Source: Macrophomina tecta (lineage: Eukaryota; Ascomycota; Dothideomycetes; Botryosphaeriales; Botryosphaeriaceae). Taken from it: a stretch of 64,000 nucleotides of DNA. Shown here piece by piece: positions 51,616 to 62,633 of the stretch. How positions within the stretch are numbered: position 1 is the first letter of the stretch; each line of letters opens with the position of its first letter. A program made the position numbers and the translations under genes. Location of the stretch: the NCBI GenBank assembly GCA_024180945.1, contig JAKSGN010000035.1, positions 3,100,001-3,164,000 on the forward strand. Reading direction: 5' to 3'. The notes under the pieces were generated by a model. The model saw nothing but the letters and a program-made list of their open reading frames with translations, ran no database searches and had not been told where the DNA came from.

Positions 51616-54608
51616 ATGGCGCGCCGCCTTAGCCGCAGCGACTACACGGTCGGGTGGGTGTGCGCCTTGCCGATCGAGCTTGCCGCGGCGCAGGAGATGC
51701 TCGACGAAGAGCATAAGGACCTCCCCCAGAACAGCGGCGATGCCAACATCTACACTCTCGGAAGCATCGGTGAGCATAACGTTGTTATCGCCTGCCTGCC
51801 CGCAGGCCAGACCGGCACCAACTCGGCCGCGGCGGTCGCAATGCAGATGAAGTCCACCTTCCGCGCTATTCGATTCGGACTCATGGTTGGGATTGGAGGC
51901 GGCGTCCCTAGCGCCGAAACAGATATTCGACTCGGGGATGTTGTCGTCAGCCAGCCAGGCAAGGGTCATGGCGGGGTCATCCAGTATGACTTTGGAACGT
52001 CAACGCCCAGCGGTTTTGAGCGAACAGGCTTCCTGGACACTCCTCCGCGAATCCTCCTCGCCGCCCTCGCGAAGCTGCGAGCGAACCACGACCGGGGCAA
52101 GAGCGATCTCTTGGTTCACATTTCAAACCTCAGCAAGCTACACAAGTTCAGCCGCGACCGGGCTGGGGACGACGTGCTGTTCGACGGAGGCTACGACCAC
52201 GTTGGAGGGAGTAGCTGCGTCTCATGCGACAACGCAAAGAGGCTGCAGCGGGAGGCACGGACCGTCAGCACACCTGAGGTCCATTACGGGACGATCGCGT
52301 CGGGAAACCAGGTGATGAGAGACGGGACTTTAAGAAACCAGATCAGCTCGGAATTCGGAGAGGTGCTGTGCTTCGAGATGGAGGCGGCGGGCCTGATGAA
52401 CAGTTTCCCGTGCCTGGTAATCCGCGGGATCTGCGACTACGCCGACTCGCATAAGAACAAGAGATGGCAGCCGTACGCGGCTGGAACGGCGGCGGCATAC
52501 GCGAAGGAGCTGCTGTTGGTGATACCGGCGGTAGATGTGGTGCAGACACAGACGGTTGATGAAGCAACACGAGGTTAGTGCCGCTGTTAGGGCTCTGAAT
52601 GGAGAAATTTGACTTACGCTCTCCAGAGCAAATGCGTACTTTCTGCCTCCCCTTCCTACGAAATCGCCAGTTTGTCGGTCGAAGCGCAGAGCTTAATACG
52701 CTGAAGCAAAAGCTGCTCGTGAATAAAGATTGCCAGAAGGTGGCAATTAGCGGCCTTGGTGGCATCGGCAAGACACAAGTTGCGCTTCAATTCGCATACT
52801 CTATCAAGCAAGAACATCCGGAATTCTCCATCTTCTGGGTCCAAGCGATGAGCATAGAGACTTTTGAGCGCGGTTGCATGGAGATGGCAACAGCGTTAGA
52901 AATACGTCAGGGAAGCGAAGATGACGTCAAGAAACTAGTCCAGCAGCGGCTATGCGGAAAGAACGCGGGCAAATGGTTGCTCATCGTCGACAATGCCGAT
53001 GACCTCGACTTACTTCGTGGTTCTGAGCAAACAGAAAGTCTACTAACCTTCCTCCCAGAAAGTGAAGATGGCCTGACGATATTCACGACGCGCCACGGAG
53101 AAGCAGCACAACATCTGGCCGGCAGCGACGTGGTTGAGATAGGAAGGATGACGACACGGGAAACAATCGACTTGCTCGACAAGTCGTTGGTCCGGAAGAG
53201 CCCCCCTCACGACGAGAAGGTCGTGATGGATCTCCTCACAGAGCTGGAATACCTCCCGTTGGCGATCACCCAAGCGGCGGCATATATCAACACAAACAAA
53301 ATCCCCATCTCCGAGTATCTGCTGCTACTGAAGAACACCGACGAGGACGCTACTATTATTCTGAGCCGGAATTTTGCCGACAAGACACGATACCCGAACT
53401 CGGCAAACGCAGTCGCGAAGACGTGGACGATCACATTCAACAAGATCCTTGAATGCGATAAATTGGCGGCAGATCTCCTCGCCTTCATCTCTTGCATCGA
53501 GTGGAGAGCAATTCCGTACTCCATTCTACCCACAGCTCGTCCCCAAGCCCGGCTGGCAGACGCCATCGGCACACTCTGTGCATACTCGTTTCTGGAGAGA
53601 CGAGACGATGGCGAGAAATTTGATATGCATCGGCTCGTCCATTTGGCAACGGGGATATGGATTAGTCAGAACGGCCGGGCAGTAGCGACGAGTGTGGCGG
53701 CAATCAAACACCTCTCAGAAGTCTTTCCATCCCATCATTACCAAAATCGCGAGACCTGGCGCGATTATCTGCCGCATGTGGCACGCATACACAAAAACGA
53801 ACAATGTCAAGGCACAGAGGAAAAGAGCGAGCTCTGTCTAAAGGTCGGGCGGTGCTTGTATGTCGATGGGAGAATGAATGAAGCTGTTCTCTGGCTACAG
53901 AGGTCTTGCGAATGGAGGGATAGGAATCTTGCTAAAGATGACGCAGATCGGCTGTTGTCGCAGCACGAGCTCGCTGTGGCATACCAAGCAAACGGACGGG
54001 TTAAGGAGGCAGTAGAGCTGCTACAGCGTATTATCGCGATACAAGCGAAAGTGCTCGCAGAAGACCATCCCAATCGACTATCGTCGCAGCACGAGCTCGC
54101 CCGAGCATACCAAGCAAACGGACAGGTTAAGAAGGCGGTCGAGCTACTACAGCGTATTATCGCGATAGAAGCGAAAGTGCTCGCAGAAGACCATCCCAAT
54201 CGACTAGCGTCGCAGCACGAGCTCGCCCGAGCATACCAAGCAAACGGACAGGTTAAGGAAGCAGTCGAGCTACTAGAGCGTGTTGTCGCGATAAAAGCGG
54301 AAGTGCTCGCAGAACACCATCCTGATCGATTGATATCGGAGAGGGTTTTAGCTGCTTTCTATGAGGATTTGTCAGAGAGGTGGCCTGAAACGAGACAGGC
54401 CTCAGAACCATCTATTACCGATCTGGAAGCTGAGGATGAAGACGAACATCGAGTCAACCGAGCACTAGAGGTTCTACAATCCTACAACAACAGCGCAATT
54501 ATTGAAGTGTCAGATCGGTCACCAGCAGATCAGGAAACTAAATTCGAGCAACATTTCGAAGGGAAGACTTCTTGGGAGGCGGCTAAAAGGCATTTTCAGG
54601 AAGGATAG
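51616..54608 (+). CDS. NLR-like protein: PNP_UDP, NB-ARC, TPR
   Basis: Fungal NLR with a nucleoside-phosphorylase-like N-terminal domain. Exons 51616-52573 and 52627-54608 (intron 53 nt, GTTAGT...CCAG, phase 1) join to 979 aa. The PNP part opens DYTVGWVCALPIELAAAQ, then VGIGGGVPS, LGDVVVSQP, HYGTIASGNQVMRDG and FEMEAAGLMNSFPCLVIRGI with SDYAD-type CDYADSHKN. NB-ARC has P-loop GLGGIGKT (near 52752), Walker B WLLIVDNADDLD and YLPLAITQAAAYI. The C-terminal TPR part is made of 42-aa units (LARAYQANGQVKKAVELLQ). A Glu/Asp-rich tail ends in KRHFQEG. Established family knowledge: such N-terminal domains act as effectors after oligomerisation; repeats sense ligands. Complete and apparently intact, in contrast to the HET-type neighbour. 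Confidence 0.92.
53961..54330 (+). repeat. 126-bp tandem TPR repeats in the PNP-type NLR
   Basis: CAGCACGAGCTCGC recurs at 53961, 54087 and 54213, spacing 126 bp. Adjacent units differ at only a few positions, mainly at codons exposed on the TPR helices (for example KEAVELLQ, KKAVELLQ, KEAVELLE). Confidence 0.9.
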
Positions 54609-54879
54609 GTAGTGACGGCGTTCCTGTTTCTGCAGGCAGGGAATTCTGCGTCCGCCGGGAAAAGCTAGGCTGAGGGCAGCTACAGGTCGAACAGCCACGG
54701 GCTTGGCAGAGAAGATAGTGCGGATTACCTAGGTGTTACTTTACTGTAATGATAATTAGCCAATGACTAGTCGTATTGCGCTAAACCAAGATCATGTTAT
54801 CGATTTGTTCGGATGTACCGACCTGCGTGGCGAATCTCAACGCCGCGCCAGACAAATCGTTGACAAATACATCACAGTA
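54609..54879. other. 3' flank of the PNP-type NLR
   Basis: Non-coding; scattered similarity to 48113-48544 (see the duplicated flank entries). Confidence 0.4.
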
Positions 54880-55185
54880 CCTTGGTACGACTACAAGGCT
54901 CCGATTAAGCCCTGTAATGGGTTTTAGAAGTGATGAGAGATTGATCTTAATGCTATAGCGGAGAAATCCTATCCCGCTAAGAAGACATACTCTGCAGAAA
55001 GCAGGCGATGGACGGCCATGCTAACATAATGTTTAAGTAAAAAAGGTCTCGGATATTGAGTAGTGGCTGCAGAGCACAGTTCATTCAGAGCTATAAGAAT
55101 ATCAGTGCGTGCGCAGATTTTATATCGCTGCGAAGTAAAAGTACTTCGCATTTATTCCGGCACGCAGGGAGGGATGTTAGAGCTT
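54880..55185 (+). repeat. Duplicated 3' flank, copy 2
   Basis: Counterpart of 48545-48845, in the same orientation and at a similar distance behind an NLR gene. It supports duplication of the NLR gene together with its downstream sequence. Confidence 0.75.
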
Positions 55186-55333
55186 ATGCGCGGACTAAAT
55201 TGGACTTGATCTCGAGCGAGCGGATGACGAACGCAACTCTCGCGTGTAAAGAGAGGGTGAATTCAAGTTTCTACAGCACGCCACTTGGTTCAGTAGTAGG
55301 TATCCCAACCCAGCTCTTCTGAAATTTCATATC

Positions 55334-55480
55334 TGTTGGAACAAGTGATGTGACGGCTTATTCAGTAATGAAGGAATGAATTGGCATGGTGTTGGAGGAG
55401 GGCGGCCATGGAGTGGCCTTCTATCATCTCCTGAATAGACTACACTTGGCAAAAGCCAAATACACGTGATTGATCCAATA
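55334..55480 (-). repeat. Solo LTR, 147-bp family, copy K, inverted
   Basis: Near-consensus copy starting TGTTGGAACAAGTGATGTG. ATATC precedes it and also follows the last GATCCA, which suggests a 5-bp duplication with loss of the terminal ACA. Confidence 0.75.
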
Positions 55481-55563
55481 TCATTCGGGTTGTTACTTCC
55501 CGATCCATAATGTCTGCGCCTACCATACATCTCGCACCATATGCCAACCTTTACGCCACCCCC

Positions 55564-56551
55564 GGTGGCCCAGGTGATACTAGGCCAACTACGTTCCGGG
55601 TTATCGAGGACAAAATCCTTATCAACGCGTAGACAGATCAGGTCGCATTAATTACTAGCTCCTTAGCTAGGATTAGTCTTTAGACCGCGCGTACTTTGCA
55701 CGCTACCGGCGCGACAATATACCTCAAAGTACGCTCAGTCAGCAGGGAAGAGGCGGCAAAAGCCTCAATTGAAGTTGACTCTCCTGGCCGCGGGCTGATC
55801 GACATCTTGAAGCTTCCCCTTGACAAGTTAGCGTCCGTACGGAAGGCCGCGGCCACGTTCTTGAGCCAGTCGCCACGATTTGATATCTAGGCCATTAATG
55901 CGGGCGCGATAGGAACGGCCTTTGACAACACATCCGGCGGATTCGAATTTCAATCCGGAATTAACAACCTCACCCCCTTTCTTCTCACTTCGGTATGCAT
56001 TCCCGCATTGAAGGCTTCTGCCCGCCCGGGACATGCCAGTCGCGTTATGCACCTCTCTTCGTCATCGCACCTAATGCACTCTGAGGGGGGGATTGCTTTG
56101 ATCGACCTCAACTGGTTCTGACGCGCCTATGAACCTATGAGGGCGTACGGGGATTCTAAAACAGCCACCATCCTACAAGCGAATCACTTCGACCGCCTAT
56201 ACGGTGCTGATCCTGAGCATCTGGCTCGCTGTTTCAGCGTGCACTCTGGCGCCGTTATGACGGCTGTGGTAAGGGGTGTGCGTTCAGACGCAGAGGAGTT
56301 ATTCGACCGGTATCGCGCCATGCTCAAAAGCCCTGAGCAAGGGGCTGCAAAGACTGTCTGGCGTGCAACGGGGAAACGTCTGGAACGAAAAGGGAGGAAT
56401 CTATTACGAGGATTGCGCTGAAGCCGAGCCTGGTCCTGTGGTGGACGGGCACATGAGGAGGGACTGTGGCTATGCATCTTGGACGAAGGGTGATCACGAG
56501 ATGGAATTGAGGTTGTGGGAGATCAGCGAGAACCTGGTGGGCCTGGGCTAA
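55564..56551 (+). pseudogene. Short-chain dehydrogenase pseudogene with RIP-like stops
   Basis: One frame from 55564 carries an SDR sequence broken by TAG at 55630, 55681 and 55888 and TGA at 56119, all in register. Recognisable parts are ARTLHATGATIYLKVRS, then LKLPLDKLASVRKAAATFL, AINAGA (the NAG motif), GGFEFQSGINNLTPFLLTS, SRVMHLSSSSH and AYGDSKTATILQAN (YxxxK). Near 56390 the frame shifts into EKGGIYYEDCAEAEPG and ends with ELRLWEISENLVGLG, the usual C-terminus of retinol-dehydrogenase-like fungal SDRs. Stops fit CAG-to-TAG and CGA-to-TGA transitions. Catalytic Tyr and Lys codons survive, but no product can be made. Confidence 0.85.
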
Positions 56552-56877
56552 GACATACACTCGAAATGCTTTACCTTTTGTATGCTGCTTCGGCGGATAG
56601 ACGGATACTTGGGCCTGCGGCATTTGTCGGTTGTACCAGCTGTAGGAGTCGCGTACATCAATGTCGTAGCCCGGTTTTGAAACGAGTGAAAGACAAAACT
56701 GACCCGGCTGCAGGGGGTTATGCAGACAAATGCTGGTCGGGAGAGTCCTCCAAGGGGCCACTGAGCGTGCGCTACACCCTAATTCCCTACTGGATGGGTC
56801 GTATGGTAAGCTTTGGTGATGAGTTGGGGCCTGACTTACCCCTCTCGCTCTCCTCTCTCTATATGCCTGTCATTATT
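56552..56877. other. Intergenic, no gene
   Basis: 3' flank of the SDR pseudogene. Nothing recognised. Confidence 0.35.
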
Positions 56878-57062
56878 GTTGGAATGCCAAATAAGTGCAA
56901 CACCGGCACCGAGCCACCTCACGTAGTGCAACATCGGCACTAATTCTCCCCTAGCATTACCCTTGTAATATACTAAATCAATCCTGTGGCTAGTAGCGAG
57001 GTACTCAGTCTGAGTATAAAGGGAGCCTATCTGCCCCCCTCTTACAAGACATGCCAATCTAT
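56878..57062 (+). repeat. Possible LTR related to copy F
   Basis: The segment begins TTGTTGGAATGCC and contains GAGTATAAAGGGAGCC followed by ACAAGACATGCCAATC, in the same order as the central part of the 220-bp LTR copy F. The right end is not found. Confidence 0.4.
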
Positions 57063-57639
57063 GCAAATTGCCTTCATCAATTGCACTGTGTTGTCAAAGA
57101 GGACTCTTTCCGACAATCATCTTACCTATCACCGTACCGTGTATCACTTATTATTCAAAGTCGTACTATCTTCCGAATACTTCCTCAAATCAGTGCAATA
57201 TACGAAAATGGGAAGGCGATTACTAAAGCAGTTAACCGAGCCGTTGGCAAGGCCGTCTCGTCGTTTATGCTCACCACGGAATAACAACCGCGGTGGCGAG
57301 CGTGCCTGCTACTAGGACGACTACGCGTTCTGCGTTAGCGATATGCGTAAGAGCGACAGCTTTGTGGACTTGGTGGAGGCTGAGAAATATACCTATAGTG
57401 TACTGACGCACGTTGGCTCGAGGCAGCCGGTAAGCTGTAAGATATTAGCTCGCGCGATTACTACGTGCATAAGAGGACGTCCTACTACTTTAAACCCTAA
57501 GGTTCGTAGCCATGTATTTACTGAACGAGGCGTCATGCCGAGGCATAAGCAAGCGCGCTGGGCTCTCGGCCAGGGTTGGGAAGAGGCTATTGATGTCACG
57601 ATCCTACAAACTAGGTCGTCGGTTGACCCGCTGGGTGAC
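57063..57639. other. Interval without a supported gene
   Basis: Overlapping short frames (for example 57343-57657 plus) with no motif; it looks like decayed repeat sequence. Confidence 0.3.
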
Positions 57640-57990
57640 CACTGTGGGCATGACTAAGCACCTCACGCGATGGGATGAGTCAGTGACGACTAAGCTAGAC
57701 ACTGGATAGTCGGGTGTATAAGTTCTTCTTTTCTCCGTCGCTCAGAAACTTCGTCAGTTTACACCTGATTTGGATCCAGCTCCGTGCTGGTCGTGACGGT
57801 CGAGGGAGGAGAAAGGTTATATATCCGATTATCCCAGGTCTTCCTGAGTCATCACTGAGCCATCCCATTGCGTGAGGTGCTGAATCCCCAAGGGCTACTA
57901 TGTAGCTCGCAACTATTACTACTGACGTTGCACATCCATGCCCCGGCCAGAGGATCGACGTTCTACAGGGTTCAATTCGTGACACTCCGC
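57640..57990. repeat. Inverted pair of TGTCACGA-type repeats, diverged
   Basis: The left half (to about 57798, ending GGTCGTGACGG) matches the inverted copy at 17700-17891, including TGACTAAGCACCTCACG. The right half repeats related sequence in the opposite direction (GAGGTGCTGA, then ATTCGTGACA at about 57985). Head-to-head arrangement again. Confidence 0.45.
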
Positions 57991-58317
57991 CACCTCTAGG
58001 CTTTGCAATAACTACAACAAAGTAGTAATACGGCTCGGATGCCCAATTACCAAGGCAGGGGTTGCTCGTCGCTCTGGTCACGTTGCGGAATGGGGCATAT
58101 TTGCACAGTTCTAATCTGCATTCTTGCTGTCTGAACCCAAACGAACTCCAACCGTACAGTCTATATCAGTCTAAAAACGAGAAATCCAAAACATGCGTGC
58201 ACTCCGATCCCCCGAGGCACCATCGTCAGCCAAAAGAACTCCCAAACTGCTGCGCCGCGGAAGACGAAGGGCCACTCGGCCTACTGCTCCGCACAGAGCG
58301 ATCTGCGCGCAAGCTCT

Positions 58318-58956
58318 CTAGCAGGTGAGGTCACCCGTCCTCCCGTCAAAGGTGCAGGCGCCGCGCTGGTAGGTGTAGGACAGGTTAATGTAGCCGCCAT
58401 CGCCGCGAGTCCAAAAAGCGTTGCCGCGGCCAAGATACATGCAGTCGTAGTCGGTGCTGAGCGCGCCGAGCTTAAAGTTGGCGTCCTTGAAGCCGGCGAC
58501 ATTGTTGCGGTCGCGGACTTCGTAGGCCATGTTGTAGCAGACGGCGGCCTTCCAGCGGTTGTAGTCCGGGTTGCGCTTCCACATCTCAGCGGTGGTCGTG
58601 CGGGTGAAGCGTTCGCGCGCGGCGTTCCAATTGGCAATGTTGCCGATCAGGCCGACGGCGGCGTTGATTGCGCGCGTGGTCAGGTCGCCGAGCGCTGCGC
58701 TGCCCATGGCGGAGCCGGCAGCGATGACCACGGCCGGGATTGCGCGCTTCTCGATGGCCTTCTCGGTGGTGATGTCGACGACGAGTTCGGGATCGGCCGG
58801 CACGCCATCCCACTGGACGACTTCGGCGGCCGCGGCGGCCCTGGGCTCGTTGTTGCTCTCGACGACGGCAATGTCGAGGGGCGCGGTCCCGACCGCAGGG
58901 GCGGCGGCAGCGCTGGCAACGGCGGCAGCGGCTATGACGGCAGTGGAGAAACGCAT
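58318..58956 (-). CDS. Secreted Kex2-type preproprotein, function unknown
   Basis: 212-aa single-exon protein beginning MRFSTAVIAAAAVASAAAA, a signal peptide. An Ala-rich propeptide of about 50 aa ends with the dibasic EKR, a Kex2 processing site, after which IPAVVIAAGSAMGSAALG starts the mature part. The mature domain carries an amphipathic or hydrophobic helix and a C-terminal domain with WNAARERFTRTTTAEMW, CYNMAYEVRDRN, TDYDCMYLG and RGACTFDGRTGDLTC, four Cys in all. I associate this pattern with secreted fungal proteins of unknown function suspected to be effectors, but cannot name the family safely. It is intact, with high GC and no RIP signs. A candidate TATA lies about 180 bp upstream. 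Confidence 0.8.
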   Translation of the reverse strand: MRFSTAVIAAAAVASAAAAPAVGTAPLDIAVVESNNEPRAAAAAEVVQWDGVPADPELVVDITTEKAIEKRAIPAVVIAAGSAMGSAALGDLTTRAINAAVGLIGNIANWNAARERFTRTTTAEMWKRNPDYNRWKAAVCYNMAYEVRDRNNVAGFKDANFKLGALSTDYDCMYLGRGNAFWTRGDGGYINLSYTYQRGACTFDGRTGDLTC

Positions 58957-59139
58957 TTTGGCTGTTGTGGGGTGTGAACGTTTGGTTGGGTTGGTGTAAG
59001 CGAGAAAGGAGAGTAGAAGCGGGTGCTGTAGTAGCGAGTGTCTGAGCGAGTGACTGGGTAAAGGAGGCGCGAATGCTGTGCAAGCGAGTGACTGGTCGAG
59101 TTGGTGATGATTTTCACAGGTGTGAGAGAGCCTGGAGTC

Positions 59140-59146
59140 TTATATA
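59140..59146 (-). promoter_or_regulatory. Candidate TATA box of the secreted protein gene
   Basis: TATATAA on the minus strand, about 185 bp before the ATG at 58956, followed by CA-rich sequence. Confidence 0.4.
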
Positions 59147-61322
59147 CCCATGCGACGACTCCATGGCGGTCGGCATGAGGATGGTCTTCCGTAGCCCTTC
59201 GCCCTCGCTGACGCCTCAGTTGTGCCCAGAGTGTCTATGATGCTTCGGAGAACTGGCGGCTCGGTTGTCGTGAGGCCATCGACTTACGTATTCCGGTTAA
59301 TGTGTCTACCTAGCACGGCTTCTTTGTTCTACTAACCATAGGCCTGCGGCAAACCACGCGAGGTCGCTACTAAATTGCTGTTGCAAACGATTGGTGCGAC
59401 GGCAAAGTAACCACGCCTGTTTAATGGCGGCAGATCTAAGGCCTCCCTGGCTTACTCTCGAGAATAGTCCCATGGCCTTCCATGCACCCACCGTTTCTCC
59501 ATCCTCCAGAGACATGGCATTATCTGCTCGGTACTTGCTTGCAAGGCACGCGCTGGCGGTTTCGTGGGAGAGAAATACGCCTTGATGAGGACATATGGCG
59601 CCCCTTCAAGACGCTCTGAGAAGCTAGTGCGTTACACCGCTGCTAGAAAATAACGCCATAGGAGTAAGCGCAGGCTGTCGCATGGGGTCCAGCTCGCGCC
59701 TTGACCTTGCTTCTTAAGGAGAGTCAATATACGCCATGAGATATGCATAGTAGCATCCTTTTACGCGTTCACCCGCCGGAGAGAGAGTTCCTTATACAGC
59801 GCCTTATTGCTCTGTTACGGGCTCATACAACGACTTGGCGCGTGCGTGACGCAAATGGTTTCTCACAGTAGGGTCCCAGCCGCAAGGCTGGCCAGACTTG
59901 GGTCAAGCGGCGGTTAGAGCCTTAGGCTGTGCATCAGTTAGGAGTGCGGAGCCACGCAGGCCTGCCCCCTTGTCTGGAAAAGCTATAGCCGGCTGCACTT
60001 TCCTTTGGCGCCATGGATGGTCGGTTCTCACACACGTCGAAGAGACCGCTCCGTTTGGTTTGTATCACCACCGCCACCCCGTCCATTTAGCAGGGCCCGC
60101 GAATCACATCACTAGGCGTAGGGCGAAGGGCCGGCCCGTGTGCGTGGAATTCGTTTGTTCCAAGACGCGGATCCGTCGCACCATTTTAGAGTCCCGCGCA
60201 CCTTAGGTCGTTAGCGCCTCAATGACGAAACAGCCGAGACGCTTTACTGCTGTGACTAAGAACTTTGAGGAGGCCAGGAGCCAAGCTCGGTGGGATAGTG
60301 GCGTTTACTTACCGCGCCTTCTGGTGCGCCCCGTCGGCAGCATCGTCACTCCCTGCGTCAGCTTCCACCGCCCCGCGCGGACACGGCCGCGGTATCCAAG
60401 CTGATGGACAGGTGTCCCGTAATTGCAAAGACAGCTGTCTCTACGTGTTCAGACTGAATGAGTCAACACGTGGCTTGGAGACAGCCGTCAAGGCATGGCT
60501 GCCTACCCTATTAAAAGCAAAAGGCCTTTCTGCACCACACGCTCACGTGATACTGATATTTGTTCAATTATTGTCATCCCTCTCTCATCGCTTTTAGCTA
60601 AACCCTTTGGCGCCATCCACGCATCCTGCGAATTCGAAGTTCGGTAAAAGAGGCGCATATGCTGCGTTTTATCTTTGATGGAACGAAGCAGCCTGCCCGT
60701 CGCACCGTCTCTGCTTCGTCAGCTCAGTGTGTGCAGCGAATCCGTCGCCGCTTCAAGCCCGGCATCGCGGACCGCTGTCACCACACCAAAATCATCCCCC
60801 AGCACGGCGCGCGACTTACCATCGTGGCACCCTACACGAGCGCTGCACGGTACGCAGAAATCGCTCCGCTGATACCGCTCGATTTTTTCCATCCACAGGC
60901 CTGGACGAGCAACGATTTCCTGCTGCGCTAGGACTGCTGAAGGCTGCGCTGTTGCCTGTGGCAGGGCTCTTTCACAGCCAGCGAACATCTATAGAAACTC
61001 CTCTTCTCCCACTCAGCGCATGCATTTTCAGAGCACTCGGCCATCGTGTCTCGACAATGCGCGTCTATAGCCTTAGCAGGACACAGGTCTCGCCCGACGA
61101 CTCCAGCAGCCGACATGCTAAGCGCAGAGCATCTCAACCGCATCGAGGCGACCTCTGACGAAACGCAACTAACTCAGAAAACACACAGTAATAGCAGCGA
61201 AACACTGCTTGTGCCGGTAGAAGGGCTATAGATACGGTAAGTGCAATCTCTTACTTCAAAGCCACTAAGCTGCCTGCTACGAGCACGTATTACGCCATCC
61301 GGGGGCTGAATGACGGAGCTAC
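59147..61322. other. Interval without a supported gene
   Basis: Both strands carry only short frames. The GC-richer block 60650-61000 has competing frames on the two strands (60659-60931 plus, 60719-60988 minus) with no motif in either. Confidence 0.3.
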
Positions 61323-61390
61323 TGTTGGATCAATCGCGTGCATTCGGCTTTCGCCAAGTTAGTCTATTCATGAGAGGATGGAAGGGCAAA
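61323..61390 (+). repeat. Truncated 147-bp LTR, copy L
   Basis: Only the left half is present: TGTTGGATCAATCGCGTG through AGTCTATTCATGAGAGGATG. The usual CACGTG reads CGCGTG here. It forms the 3' end of the coding region of the minus-strand gene that follows. Confidence 0.75.
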
Positions 61391-62633
61391 GCCATTGTCG
61401 GACGCGACGTTGATTTCGACCTCTGCATTAAAGACTCCATGAATTTTAGATTAAGCTCCCTTACTCTTTCGTCCTCCATGTTGAGCCTGCGGCTCTGTTC
61501 CCGTCTCTTTTCCAAGCGCGTGCTAATTGCGACGTGCCATTCCCGGAAAAATCTATACGAGAACAGGAACGAAAGCCCTGAGACAATTAAGAGAACGAGG
61601 ACGAGGGTGCTGATACTGAACCAGCGGCAAGCGAGCCAGAAGCGTACCCAGACGCTCTGTGCTGGTAGTAGTTGCTCGACAGCTGTTTCGACCTGCATTG
61701 CGCTGAGGATTACGCTGATGACTCCGAAGACGAACAGCAACGGGGCGTAAAATTGCGCGAAGTAGGCACCGTACTGCGGATGCAGCCTCTGGAAGTAGAA
61801 CTTGCGCAGGAATATTTTGGCGTAGAAGTTGAGTCTTGACAATCTGAGTTCGCCGTATGAGTAGCGCTTGGAGACGTTCTCATCTCCAATGTCCTGAAGA
61901 TCCCTTGAGAAGTCACAGAACCCCGTCCAGGTGGTGGAATCCGGAAGTAATCGCTCCTCCAGCGCTATGCAAAAGTCCGAAGCGTGCTGAACGAGGTAGA
62001 AGTACGTCCTCAGGTAGCCCAGAGCCGCTTCTGCAATCCGCTCTCTTTGGCTGCTGAGCGGAGACGTTGGCGAGAGCAGGAATGTCTCCCAAAAGGCATG
62101 AGACAGGAGGTAGAGAGGGACTGGCTTGATGAAAATACGCTCTTCCACCCAAACGAGGTGTAGGCGGGGATCTTCGGTGATGACTATCCTACGGCCTTTC
62201 ACCCTCTGTCGATGAAGTGGTGAGATGTTCGAGCTTGATTGTGTGGACATTAGCCAAAGCCGACGGGCTAGTTTCTCCAAATCTTCTGAACAGAACTCGC
62301 GTGCGAGGTGGCGGCTGAGCGTTTCTGAATCTCGGACGAAGATGCGCGGATGGCCGGGTAAACGGATCCCGACCCACGTGTCCTCGCAGCCGCTGATTCC
62401 ATCAAGGGCTAAGCTTAGCTGGGCGTTTCGGGAGAAAGGCGGTCTGCTACCTCCTGTGAGCAAGAATTTCTAAACGCCTGATGATAACTTGGTATAGAAA
62501 GAGTACTTACTGGCACATCAGAGACGATCTGACTAGCGAACATCGACGAAGTTTGGCAGACGTCAGAGCAACTAGCTTTATAGAGCTCTGCTTGCTTATT
62601 TGGCGATGCCGTCGAAAACAGGTTGGCTTGCAT
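61330..62633 (-). CDS. DUF6601-like integral membrane protein with LTR-derived C-terminus
   Basis: Fungal membrane protein of unknown function. The main exon reads LHLVWVEERIFIKPVPLYLL, then ALGYLRTYFYLVQHASDFCI and RYSYGELRLSRLNF, the hallmark block of the DUF6601 group as I recall it. Two C-terminal membrane segments follow (YAPLLFVFGVISVILSAMQV and ISTLVLVLLIVSGLSFLFSY). The large frame starts without an ATG at 62463. A first exon 62511-62633 (ATG, MQANLFSTASPNKQ) with GTAAGT donor joins in phase to an acceptor before 62418, giving 403 aa. The nearer acceptor (CACAG before 62453) would break the frame, so the junction is tentative. The last about 20 residues, HPLMNRLTWRKPNARD, and the stop are encoded by the truncated LTR copy L. 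Confidence 0.75.

Noticed and set aside
43001..56551. A Starship-type giant element carrying the NLRs
   Set aside because: No tyrosine-recombinase (DUF3435) captain or matching long ends could be found in the window.
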